From: Spiroplasma endosymbiont of Cantharis nigra
GTDB taxonomy: Bacteria > Bacillota_I > Bacilli_A > Mycoplasmatales > Mycoplasmataceae
NCBI RefSeq assembly: GCF_964019925.1
Contig: NZ_OZ026470.1
Coordinates: forward strand, 992,001-1,056,000
Direction: 5' to 3'
DNA length: 64,000 bases
Each line of letters opens with the position of its first letter. Positions within the stretch are counted from its first letter, which is position 1. A program made the position numbers and the translations under genes. Of the stretch, positions 31,811 to 40,511 are shown piece after piece. The notes beneath the pieces are model-generated. The model searched no databases and was not told the origin of the DNA. It worked only from the letters and a program-made list of their open reading frames with translations.

Positions 31811-32176
31811 TTACTTATTTAACTTTTTTAAATATAAACTTTTTTTATACTCAATAAATTCAATTTGCTCTTGAATATCTTTGAGTTTATTTAAAACAAT
31901 ATCTTCTTGCTTCAATATCATTTCATATCTTTCTTTAATAGAGGAATCTCCTTTTTCAATAAAATCCAAATATTTCTTAATTTCTTTCAATGACATTCCT
32001 GTCCTTTTTAAGCATATAACTGTTTTTGGAAATGCTAAGTCTTCTTCAAGAATAAAGCGATAGTTATTTTTATCTCTTTGTAACTTTGATATTAAACCTT
32101 GTGAGTCATAATATCTCAAAGCTGATTCCTTTATTTTAAGAATTTTTGCAAGTTCATTTAAATATATTCTATTCAT
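31811..32176 (-). CDS. MerR-family transcriptional regulator
   Basis: This 121-residue regulator has an N-terminal winged helix (IYLNELAKILKIKESALRYYDSQGLI) and the second wing helix (LKRTGMSLKEIKKYLDFIE), followed by a C-terminal dimerisation helix. The ATG at 32176 is used rather than an upstream in-frame TTG. No Cys pair for metal binding is present, which argues against a metal sensor and fits the aldehyde/drug-type MerR group. It heads an operon with the aldo/keto reductase; a palindrome in a 19-bp promoter spacer directly upstream is the expected MerR operator, so autoregulation is likely. Confidence 0.9.
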   Translation of the reverse strand: MNRIYLNELAKILKIKESALRYYDSQGLISKLQRDKNNYRFILEEDLAFPKTVICLKRTGMSLKEIKKYLDFIEKGDSSIKERYEMILKQEDIVLNKLKDIQEQIEFIEYKKSLYLKKLNK

Positions 32177-32229
32177 ATCTTTATCCAACTTTCTAAAAGA
32201 CTTACTATTTAGGTTATTCCCTATTAAAA

Positions 32230-32260
32230 ATTATAATTCATTAAAGTTACTTTAATGCAA
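32230..32260 (-). promoter_or_regulatory. MerR-type promoter with palindromic operator
   Basis: On the minus strand TTGCAT (32255-32260) and TATAAT (32230-32235) are separated by 19 nt, the over-long spacing typical of MerR-controlled promoters. The spacer region contains the perfect palindrome CATTAAAGTtACTTTAATG (32239-32257). The MerR ATG is about 53 nt downstream of the -10 box. The hairpin could also terminate the upstream HAD gene, but a T run after it is weak. Confidence 0.65.
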
Positions 32261-32277
32261 TAGAGATTCTACTTTAT

Positions 32278-33066
32278 TTAAAAGTTTTTTATTTCAAAAA
32301 CATTGCTTATAATATGTTTTGCAGCTTTATCTACTCCCTTTTGGTGATTTTTCATAGCAAAGGAGTTTTTTGTAAATTCTAGCATTTCAATATCATTTTC
32401 GCCATCCCCACTGGTATAAACCTCTTCAGACGAAAAATTATTAAGTTCTTGTATAACTTTAATACCATATGCTTTTGAAACATCTTCTCTCATTATTTCA
32501 ATAACATTTTTATGAGTTCTCACTGCTTTACATCCTTTTATTTTTCCTGCAAGTATTTTTTTAACTTCTTCTATTTCTGATTCTGCTAAGAAAAAATATA
32601 ATAAGTTTAAATCTTCTGAGTTTAAAATATCATAATTCCCTTGTTCAAAATTATTGTGTGTTGAAGCATATTTTTTTAAAAAAGCATTACCATAAACCTC
32701 AGGTTGATCAACCTTTGAATAACTCATTCTTTTATCTTTTAAACAATATCCTAAAATATATTTTTCCTTTAGACTATTAAAAATATCTATTATTTCTTTT
32801 CTTGATTCCTTTGGAATTGATGCATTTGCAATTACTCCTTTACCATGTTCATATATAACAGCACCATTATTGCAAATCATATAATCATATGGTATTTTGG
32901 CTTTTTCTAGTACCGGTTGAATTTCATGTTCCATTCTTCCTGTAGCTATTGCAAATTTATTTCCCTCCTTAATTCAATTTTTAATAAACTCTAAATCTCT
33001 TGGGTCAATATAATCATTGTGTGTTAAATTAATTGTTCCATCATAATCTGAAAATCATCATTTCAT
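32278..33066 (-). CDS. Cof-type HAD phosphatase
   Basis: The 262-residue protein belongs to the HAD superfamily, Cof subfamily, which dephosphorylates sugar phosphates, nucleotides or flavin phosphate. The nucleophile motif is near the N-terminus (WWFSDYDGTINL, both Trp from TGA), followed by IATGR. Motif IV reads SGDGENDIEML near residue 205. The start ATG at 33066 has an AAAGGAAT ribosome site. It lies between the rplA terminator and the MerR promoter, as a separate unit. Substrate unknown. Confidence 0.9.
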
Positions 33067-33099
33067 AGTTTTATATTCCTTTCTTAATTATTATAAAAT

Positions 33100-33132
33100 A
33101 AAAAAATAAAAATCTCACAAATGTGAGATTTT
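33100..33132 (-). terminator. Terminator of rplK-rplA
   Basis: AAATCTCACA and TGTGAGATTT form a 10-bp stem 2 nt after the rplA stop, followed by TTTATTTTTTTATTT on the minus strand. Confidence 0.85.
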
Positions 33133-33133
33133 A

Positions 33134-33820
33134 CTAACTTTCAATAAGCACTTTAATTCCAGGTCCCATAGTTGTTGAAATAGATATATTTTTAATATAT
33201 GTTCCCTTTACAACTGCTGGTTTTGCTTTTTTTATTACATCTAAAATAGCTGTATAGTTTTTCATTAAATTATCTTCATTAAATGAAACTTTTCCTAATA
33301 TTGAGTGAACATTTCCTTCTTTATCAGTTCTATATTCAACTTTACCTTTTTTAATTTCATCTAGTGCCTTTGCAATATCCATTGTTACTGTTCCTGTTTT
33401 AGGGTTAGGCATTAATCCTTTTGGTCCTAAGATTTTACCGATTTTACCTAATTCAGCCATCATTTCTGGTGTTGCAACAATAATATCAAAATCAAATCAA
33501 TTTTCTTTTGCAATTTTTTGAATTAAATCTTCTGCTCCTACAAAATCTGCCTTTGCATCTTCAGCTTCTTTAATCTTTGTTTTTGTTAGAACTAAAACTT
33601 TTTGAGTTTTACCAGTTCCACCAGGCATTACAATAGCCCCTCTTATTTGTTGGTCTGCATGTCTTGGATCTACATTTAAGTTAAATGCAATTTCCACAGT
33701 TGAGTCAAATTTAGTAACTGAAGTTTCTTTTACTAATTTAATAGCTTCTACAATTGGGTATAGTTTAGTTTTATCAACTTTTTGGTTAACAGCTTTTAAT
33801 TTTTTACTTAATTTTGCCAT
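33134..33820 (-). CDS. rplA: Ribosomal protein L1
   Basis: L1 (228 residues) forms the mobile L1 stalk and in many bacteria represses its own operon by binding mRNA. The N-terminus [27 protein letters not shown] and the core [18 protein letters not shown], with [19 protein letters not shown] further on, are diagnostic. A TGA-Trp codon lies at 33497. It starts 2 nt after the rplK stop. Confidence 0.98.
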
Positions 33821-33822
33821 TA

Positions 33823-34257
33823 TTACTTACCTTCTTTTTCTGGCATTCCAGTAACTTTAATACCCATGTTTCTTGCTGAACCTTCAATAATTCTCATTGC
33901 TGCATCAATTGTATTTGCATTTAAATCCACCATCTTATACTCAGCAATTTTTTTAACATCTTCTGCTGTAATAGTTGCAACAGTTTCAGTTCCTGATTTT
34001 GATGATCCTTTAGCAATTCCTGCAGCCTTTTTTAACATAAATGCTGCTGGAGTAGTTTTTAAAATGAAATCAAAAGATTTATCATCATAAGCTGTAATAA
34101 CTACAGGTACTACTTCTCCAGCTCTATCTTTAGTGGCATCATTAAATTGTTGTGTGAATTGAGGCATGTTAATTCCAAGTGAAGCTAATTCTGCACCTGG
34201 TTTTGCTTGCATTGCCATAAATTCTAATTTTGCTATACGTGTGATTCTTTTTGCCAC
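33823..34257 (-). CDS. rplK: Ribosomal protein L11
   Basis: L11 (144 residues) supports factor binding at the GTPase centre. The start chosen is GTG at 34255-34257, which places the protein at [21 protein letters not shown], the family N-terminus, right behind AGGAGGTG. Upstream in-frame codons to 34305 would give a non-conserved extension. Conserved segments include [16 protein letters not shown] and [13 protein letters not shown]. It forms an operon with rplA. The 127-nt upstream gap has no identified leader structure. Confidence 0.95.
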   Translation of the reverse strand: MAKRITRIAKLEFMAMQAKPGAELASLGINMPQFTQQFNDATKDRAGEVVPVVITAYDDKSFDFILKTTPAAFMLKKAAGIAKGSSKSGTETVATITAEDVKKIAEYKMVDLNANTIDAAMRIIEGSARNMGIKVTGMPEKEGK

Positions 34258-34360
34258 GAACAACACCTCCTGTTTTCGCTGTGGTCCTAACGTAATGATA
34301 TGCATTTGCTTATCTTACTTCCACAATTAAAATCTGCCATAATTAATAATAACATAATTT

Positions 34361-34398
34361 AAAAGTAAAATAAATCTCTTTTTATTAAATAAGATTTA
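34361..34398 (-). terminator. Terminator of the cyclophilin gene
   Basis: TAAATCT and AGATTTA (stem 34371-34377 with 34392-34398) flank the stop codon and are followed by TTTTACTTTT on the minus strand. Confidence 0.55.
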
Positions 34399-34897
34399 TG
34401 GTTTCTATAACAATTTGTTCTAGTGGTACATCTTCATGGAAGCCATGTGTTGTTGTTTCACTATTACTAATTTCCAATGCAACTTTCAAACTTTCTTCAT
34501 TAGATAACTTTCCAAACGATGCATATTGTCCATCTAGAAAACTTGCATCTCCTGTTACAATAAAAAATTGACTATTTGCACTATTCATATCATTTGTTCT
34601 TGCCATTGATAAAACTCCAGGAGTGTGCCTTAAAGAAGTTGTATTCTTATTTCATCCATTAATTGAGAACTCTCCCTTAATTGGTTTTAAACCACCCTTC
34701 TCATTCATTTCAATATCCATTCCTCCACCTTGAATCATAAAATCTTTTATAACTCTGTGAAAAACTAGACCATTGAAGTATTTATCTTGAATTAAACTTA
34801 CAAAATTTTTAACTGTAAGTGGTGCTAAATCAGGAAACATTTGAGCTTGCATTTTTCTGCCATCCCTTAAAATTATTTCAAATTCTATTATTTTCAT
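34385..34897 (-). CDS. Peptidyl-prolyl cis-trans isomerase, cyclophilin type
   Basis: This 170-residue cytoplasmic cyclophilin speeds prolyl isomerisation. Family segments are [36 protein letters not shown], which contains the catalytic FHRVI, and [21 protein letters not shown]. There is no signal peptide. A TGA-Trp codon lies at 34652. It is a single gene between the nusG terminator and rplK, inserted into the ancestral nusG-rplK junction. Confidence 0.95.
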
Positions 34898-34929
34898 ATA
34901 TTTTTACCTCATAAAATAATAATACAAGA

Positions 34930-34959
34930 AAATAAAAGAACTTTGTATAAACAAAGTTC
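34930..34959 (-). terminator. Terminator after nusG
   Basis: GAACTTTGT and ACAAAGTTC form a 9-bp stem followed by TTTTATTTTC on the minus strand; it begins 3 nt after the nusG stop. Confidence 0.82.
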
Positions 34960-34962
34960 AAA

Positions 34963-35589
34963 TTAATCAATATATGCTTTTTCTAAATTTGAAAATTCAA
35001 ATTCTGTTTGTGTAATTCTTCCAAACAATTCAATATTAACAACGGCAATTCCTTTTTCGAAATCCATCTCCATTACTTGTCCTTCGGTACCTGCAAAAGG
35101 ACCGTCTTTTACTCTAACAACTTCCTTTATATTGAATTTCGCAGTAAACAACACTTTTTCCTTTTTAGGTTGATTTGCATTACCTTTTGATGTTTTTTCA
35201 CTTTTATCTTGTTGACTATTTTGTTCTAACATTCTTGAAACTTCTTCAACTGTTAATGGTAAAGGTTTTGCACCTTTACCTGATGAACCAATGAAACCCG
35301 TTACTCCTGGAGTATTTCTTACAATAAATCAAGTTTCATCAGTCATATTCATATTTATGAACAGATATCCTGGAAATTTATTTTTTTCATTAATTTTATT
35401 ATTTTTTCCTACAACAGGTCCTTTTGAAATTCTAATATCGAATATTCTATCCTCTAATCCTGATGTTTCAATTTTTTGAAGTAAGTCAGTTCTAACACGA
35501 TCTTCGTGTCCACTATTACAATTAATTACAAATCATTGTCCTTTATATGATGATAATTCATCTTCTAATTCAAATAAGCGTTGTTCCAT
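34963..35589 (-). CDS. nusG: Transcription termination/antitermination factor NusG
   Basis: NusG (208 residues) binds RNA polymerase and tunes elongation. The NGN domain reads KGQWFVINCNSGHEDRVRTDLLQ, with [30 protein letters not shown]. A Lys/Ser/Gln-rich linker (residues about 118-140) is followed by the KOW domain VRVKDGPFAGTEGQVMEMDFEKG. Two TGA codons encode Trp. The start has AAAAGGAG. It is the last gene of a long operon starting at the lipoprotein gene, 12 nt after secE. Confidence 0.97.
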
Positions 35590-35601
35590 GATAATCTCCT
35601 T

Positions 35602-36012
35602 TTAGATAATTTTAATAAGTTCAAATAAGCTTTGAAAACCTCAGTCAACAAAGAAAAAGAATACTCCAAATATTGCAATAAATATTATAACTCATAGAAA
35701 CTTAGTTCCCAAATTTTTTCTTGAAGATCATTGAATTTTATTTACTTCCTTCAAAAATTTAATAGGAGCTTCTTTTATAGCTAATTTATAATTTATTTTT
35801 TCTTTTTCCTTTTTTACTTTTCTTTTTTTAGCTGCTTTGATTTTTCCTTCTTGTGTTCCATCATGCCCTTCAAACTCATTAAATAATTTAGTAAATTCCT
35901 CTTTTTTTTGTTTTTTTTGAGTTTTTTTACTATCCTTTTGAGTTTTTTTGTCCTGAATTTTTTTCAATTTTTCCTGAGCTTTTTGCTCTTTAGAATTATT
36001 TTTATCAGACAT
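35602..36012 (-). CDS. secE: Preprotein translocase subunit SecE
   Basis: SecE (136 residues) clamps SecY in the translocon. The C-terminal 55 residues hold the family features: APIKFLKEVNKIQWSSRKNLG amphipathic helix and one membrane span (WVIIFIAIFGVFFFFVDWGF). The first ~75 residues are an unusual Lys/Gln-rich hydrophilic tail with KKTQ repeats. Trp residues are TGA-coded. The gene is 2 nt after rpmG and 12 nt before nusG, the classic order. Confidence 0.93.
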
Positions 36013-36014
36013 TT

Positions 36015-36173
36015 TTATCTTGTCTCCTTATGTAAAACATGTGCATTACAAGTAATACAATGTTTTTTAATTTGTAATCTTTCTCTCTGAGAAATAGTAC
36101 TTTTTTGAATAGTATAATTTCTTGAAAGACATTCACTACAAACTAGTATAACCTTTTTTTTTGATTGTGGCAT
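36015..36173 (-). CDS. rpmG: Ribosomal protein L33
   Basis: This 52-residue protein is a zinc-ribbon L33 of the C+ type. It begins [21 protein letters not shown] and contains CxxC pairs at CSEC and CITC. The length is normal. It is positioned between the SigH-like gene and secE, as in Bacillus (rpmGB). Start ATG at 36171-36173 follows an AAGAGAG site. Confidence 0.94.
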   Translation of the reverse strand: MPQSKKKVILVCSECLSRNYTIQKSTISQRERLQIKKHCITCNAHVLHKETR

Positions 36174-36200
36174 GAAAACACTCTCTTCTTTTCCTACATA

Positions 36201-36833
36201 TTATATATTAGAAGTATCTTTAATAAAACCCTTAAAAAGACTTTTTAGTTTTTCTTTAAACTCTAAAAAATCTTTTCTTTTAATCTTTAATTTCTCAATA
36301 ATCTCTTTTTGGCTATATCCTTTATACAGCATTTTTGCCATATTTGCCTCTGTTGTTGCACACTCATACTTAATAAAATTTTTTAAAGTTTCTCTTATAT
36401 AAAGATTTTTTTGCTCATCATTATATTTTTGTAAAGAGAATCTATCTATATCTCTATCTATAAAAGTTTGACCTTCTTCTGTAAGTCCACTTCTAAATGA
36501 GTTTATTATCAATAGAGTTATTTTTCTTTTATCTCTTTTAAGATACTTTGCATAATCTAAGATACGTCTTTTTATTATAAAATTTGCATAAGCTAATAAA
36601 GGCACTTTTCTATTTATATCAAATTTGTTTTTAATCTCTTTAAGAGCAAAAAAAACATGAGATGTAAAATCATCTTTATCCAATTGGAGATAACCTAACT
36701 TAATATGTTCTGTATTGATAATTTTTATTACGAATTTTTGAAAATGTACTAATTCTTTTTCAGAAATATCATTTCCAAATTCTATTCTTATACTTTCCTT
36801 AATTGCGTCTACCGCGCCATATTGATTTGGCAT
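36201..36833 (-). CDS. SigH-like sigma-70 family factor
   Basis: A 210-residue protein resembling short sigma-70 factors. Region 2-like sequence covers residues about 50-100 (DDFTSHVFFALKEIKNKFDINRKVPLLAYANFIIKRRILDYAKYLKRDKRK), with the -10-recognition helix character, and a C-terminal helix-turn-helix (MLYKGYSQKEIIEKLKIKRKDFLEFKEKLK) fits region 4. Its position, rlmB-[this]-rpmG-secE-nusG, is precisely that of Bacillus sigH, supporting descent from SigH. Mollicutes usually have only the main sigma factor, so its regulon is of interest. Sequence similarity is weak, so a diverged or non-sigma role is possible. Confidence 0.72.
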   Translation of the reverse strand: MPNQYGAVDAIKESIRIEFGNDISEKELVHFQKFVIKIINTEHIKLGYLQLDKDDFTSHVFFALKEIKNKFDINRKVPLLAYANFIIKRRILDYAKYLKRDKRKITLLIINSFRSGLTEEGQTFIDRDIDRFSLQKYNDEQKNLYIRETLKNFIKYECATTEANMAKMLYKGYSQKEIIEKLKIKRKDFLEFKEKLKSLFKGFIKDTSNI

Positions 36834-36852
36834 TTGTTTTTCCTTTCAAAAT

Positions 36853-37572
36853 CTATTTTTTAGATAATTCAAAAAGGATTATTCCTGCTGCAACAGAAAC
36901 ATTTAACGAGTCAATCACGTTATTAGTTTCAATTTTAAAAGTAAAATCAGACATTTCTATAATTTTACTTCCAATTCCATTTCCCTCATTCCCCATAATT
37001 ACTACTGACTTATTATCAAAATCAATTTCCCCAATGGATTTACTATTCTCACTTAAATGAGAACTATATATCCAAAATCCCCTGTCTTTTAGACTGCTTA
37101 TTGCAGACTTAAGATTACTAACTTTGATGATCGGTACATTGTAAATTGTTCCTGCAGACGCTTTCATAACTGCTGATGTAACTTGAACTTGATTGGATTC
37201 TTGTATAATAATTCCATCAACTCCAAAAAGACTAGCTGTTCTAATTATTGATCCAAAATTCTGTGGATCTTGTATTTTGTCTAAAATTAAAACTTTTTGT
37301 TTTAATTTTGAATTATTATAGAAATCCTTTAATTCAAGATAATTGAAGTCTCTTACTTGTGCAATTAATCCTTGATGATTGACTCCCTCTTTTATTAGTG
37401 AGTTAAACTCTTGCCTTTCCAAAGAATGTCATTCCAAATTATTTTGTTTTATGATACTAAAGATCTCAGGATTAAATGAGTTTCCTTTTAAAATAAAAAC
37501 TTGCTTAATTTCAATTAAAAAGTTTCTTATTGTATTTTCAACTGCATTTTTTCCATAAATATAGCTTTTCAT
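36853..37572 (-). CDS. rlmB: 23S rRNA 2'-O-methyltransferase, RlmB/TrmH family
   Basis: This SPOUT methyltransferase (239 residues) should methylate G2251-type ribose in 23S rRNA. The N-terminal substrate domain begins [17 protein letters not shown]. The catalytic part shows LDKIQDPQNFGSIIRTASLFGVDGII, MGNEGNGI and the C-terminal knot IDSLNVSVAAGIILFELSK. The ATG overlaps the cysS stop by one base (TAATG). A TGA-Trp lies at 37429. Position after cysS matches Bacillus rlmB (yacO). Confidence 0.94.
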
Positions 37573-38903
37573 TAAATGATATTCCCCTGTTTAAGAGTTT
37601 CTCTCAATTTATCTGCTTTGTCAAACTTTTTCTGAGATATTAATAATTTTCACTCTTTTATTTTCTCAATGTCTTTTTTATCTAATTTTTTAATATTAAA
37701 ATTAAATCCCAAGATATTTATTATTTTTAATAATTTTTTATAAGTTAAATCAACTCTCTTATTTTTAATTTGAATATTAATATTCTTACACATTTCATCA
37801 ATAAGAGAGATTATCATAGGTGTGTTTAAGTCATCATTTAATAAAGACTCAAAATTTGTAATATATTTATATGAGTTAAAGTCCTCATCAATTGGAGTTT
37901 CATTTATTAATACTACCTCTCCAATTGTCGTACCTCAATTAACTGTTTTTAATAAAGATTCAACTTTTGTAACTCAATCAATTGATTGGTTAATTAAATC
38001 TTGATTGATATTTAAAGGTTGTGTATAATTTGAGTTCAAAAATATATATCTTAAGGAATTAACTCCATTTTCCTCTAAATAATCCTTTACAAGAATTGTA
38101 TTTTTTAGAGATTTAGACATCTTAATATTATCAATTGACAAGTGACCATTGTGTAGTCAAATATTAGATAACTCTTTTGAGTTTTTTGCCATATATTGAA
38201 TTCTTTCGTTTTCATGATGGGGGAATTTTAAATCTATTCCTCCAACATGAATGTCAATTGTCTCTTTAAAAAAATCATCTATTAAAAGTGCACATTCAGT
38301 ATGTCATCCAGGTCTTCCAAAACCTCATTTAGATAATCACTTTTTACCAGTTTTAGTCTTTTTTCAAAGAATAAAGTCTTGAGGATTTTTTTTATTCTCA
38401 TCTATTTCAATTCTTTCACCCATATTTAGATTATTAATATTTTGATTTGATAACAGTCCATACTCACTTTTTCATTGACCAATATCAAAATAAACATTTC
38501 CTTTTTTTTCATAAGCAAAGCCTTTTTTTATTAAATCATCAATAAAAATCAGGATTTCACTTATTTTTGAAGAAATTGGTGTTATTAAAGTAGGACTTTT
38601 TATATTTAGGTTTTTAAGGTCATTAAAAAAAGCATCTGCATATATTTGAGCGTGATCTTCTTCTGTAATATTTTGCTCAGCTGCCTTTTGAATTATTTTG
38701 TCATCAATATCTGTGATATTTAAAAGGTACTTATATTTTATTTCCTTATATTCCAAGTATCTGACAATAATATCAGTTAGAATTAATGGTCTTGCATTAC
38801 CAATATGAATATAGTCGTAAACTGTTGGTCCACAAGTATAAATACAGAATTTGGGCACATTAATTTCAATAAATTCTCTTTTTAAAGAATCATATAATTT
38901 CAT
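37572..38903 (-). CDS. cysS: Cysteinyl-tRNA synthetase
   Basis: CysRS (443 residues) charges tRNA-Cys. The class I HIGH motif and zinc cysteine are in [19 protein letters not shown] near residues 22-40. The KMSKS motif reads [17 protein letters not shown]. The HECA-like zinc segment and [11 protein letters not shown] are seen around 38290. Many Trp residues are TGA-coded. It starts 22 nt after the ECF gene with AGAGGT, and its stop overlaps rlmB. The Bacillus mini-RNase III gene normally between cysS and rlmB is absent. Confidence 0.96.
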
Positions 38904-38925
38904 TTATTTTTACCTCTAGGTTACA

Positions 38926-39831
38926 TTATCTATCTCTCTTAATTAACGGAGCTACAGCTTTATAGGTTAAATATAAAGCTGCTGAATTAAATATTATTTT
39001 TAATGGTGCTTGAATAAGTCTTCCAATAAACATAGCTGTATATCCACCTTCTGATGGTATTCCTAAAAAACCAGCATCTCCCCAAGCCGAAATAACAGCT
39101 GTTACTAGATATTCTGAAGCCGTTGCAAAAAGTATTATTGGGAGTAGTACATGTAATGTCTTCCTTTGTCCTCGAATGAGAAGAATAAAATAAATAACTC
39201 AAAATAAACCAAGACAAACAATTATTGAGCCTAAAAAAATTCACTTATAAACTTCCTTAGACACTTCAAAACTTAAAATTTTTATTGATTCACCCTCAGG
39301 ATATGCACTAATTACATATACAATAAAAATTGCAAACAATATTAAAAATAAATTAATTAAAGCTACTGGTACTCAATTATATCCTTTACCTAATCTTAAA
39401 AAACTTGATCCAATACCTGCAATAAAACCATAACAGATTATTACAATTATAAATGCAGGATGTATAAATGATGGAACAAAAATCATTACTAAGACTTCTG
39501 TTATAAGTGCTACTAAAACTCCAATAATTGGTCCAAAAATAAAACCAGTTATTTTTACCATAACACCTTCAAAGGCAATTCTAATTGGTGGAAATACAGT
39601 TATTGGCAGTGTTAATGAAATAACAACAGTAACACTTACATTTATGGCTGTAAACATTGTTATATAAGCAATGTTTTTTGTAGTAAATCTGATACCATGA
39701 TATCTTTCTTTAAGAACTCAATATGATATTGCATTATAAAAGAAATAAACAGCAATAAAGAAACCTATAAATGCAGACATCGCATAGGCCATATTATTTC
39801 CCTCTAATAACCATTTACTAATGTTATTCAT
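38926..39831 (-). CDS. ECF-type transporter S component
   Basis: A 301-residue integral membrane protein with about six to seven hydrophobic segments. The central motif RIAFEGVMVKITGFIFGPIIGVLVALITEVLVMIFVPSF resembles the conserved core of folate-family substrate-binding (S) components of energy-coupling-factor vitamin transporters. The partner ATPases and T component are not in this window, consistent with a shared ECF module elsewhere. Trp residues are largely TGA-coded. It lies between ung and cysS in a long operon. The substrate is not certain; folate or another vitamin is inference. Confidence 0.75.
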
Positions 39832-39842
39832 ATTATTGCTCC

Positions 39843-40511
39843 TTAATCTTCTCAATAAATTTTTTCTTCATTATTATTTTTCAACATTAAGTTTATTTTT
39901 GAAAATGGTTTACTATTTTCAAATCCTCTTTTAAAACTAAATGGTGAGGGATGAGCAGAAAAAATAATTTTCTTCTCATTTTTACATACAAGACTATTAT
40001 ATAGTTTTTTTGCAAAATTTCCCCATAAACAATAAATAATATTTTCATTAAGATTATTAATCTCATTTAAAATTTTTAAAATTACTTTATTTCATCCTAA
40101 ATCTTTATGAGAATTTGGTATGCCTTTTTCAACCGTAAGAGAAGAATTAATTAAAAAAACACCCTGTTTAACTCAATTTGATAAGTCATTATTTTGAAAG
40201 TGATCAATACCTAAATCACTTTTTAATTCTTTAAAAATATTTTTTAAACTTGGTGGAGTTCTAACATTATTAGACACACTAAAAGCTATTCCATTTGCTT
40301 GTTTTTTGCCATGATAAGGATCTTGTCCTATAATAATGACTTTAATATCTTTTGGCTTAATTAATTTAAACACTCTAAAAATATCATCTTTTTCAGGATA
40401 TATATTTTCAAAACTTTCAATATTATTAAAAATACTTTCAATGTCTTTAATAATATCTTTAGCTGAAAATAAATCCATTCACTCTTTTGGTAATTCTTTT
40501 AATATATTCAT
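39843..40511 (-). CDS. ung: Uracil-DNA glycosylase
   Basis: Ung (222 residues, family-1 length) removes uracil from DNA. The catalytic motif IIIGQDPYHGKKQANGIAFSV has Asp64 as catalytic base; the second motif near the C-terminus reads SAHPSPFSFKRGFENSKPF with the conserved histidine and minor-groove loop. Several Trp codons are TGA. The start ATG overlaps the upstream stop (TAATG), so it is translated coupled to the Asn/Gln-rich gene. Confidence 0.97.

Noticed and set aside
34258..34384. Possible L1/L11 mRNA leader before rplK
   Set aside because: No structure resembling the L1 binding site could be made out by eye; a covariance search would be needed.
38987..39244. Minus-strand frame rich in Ser, Tyr and Cys within the ECF gene
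   Set aside because: It is an alternative frame; the true frame runs from 38926 to 39831 with membrane segments and TGA-Trp codons.
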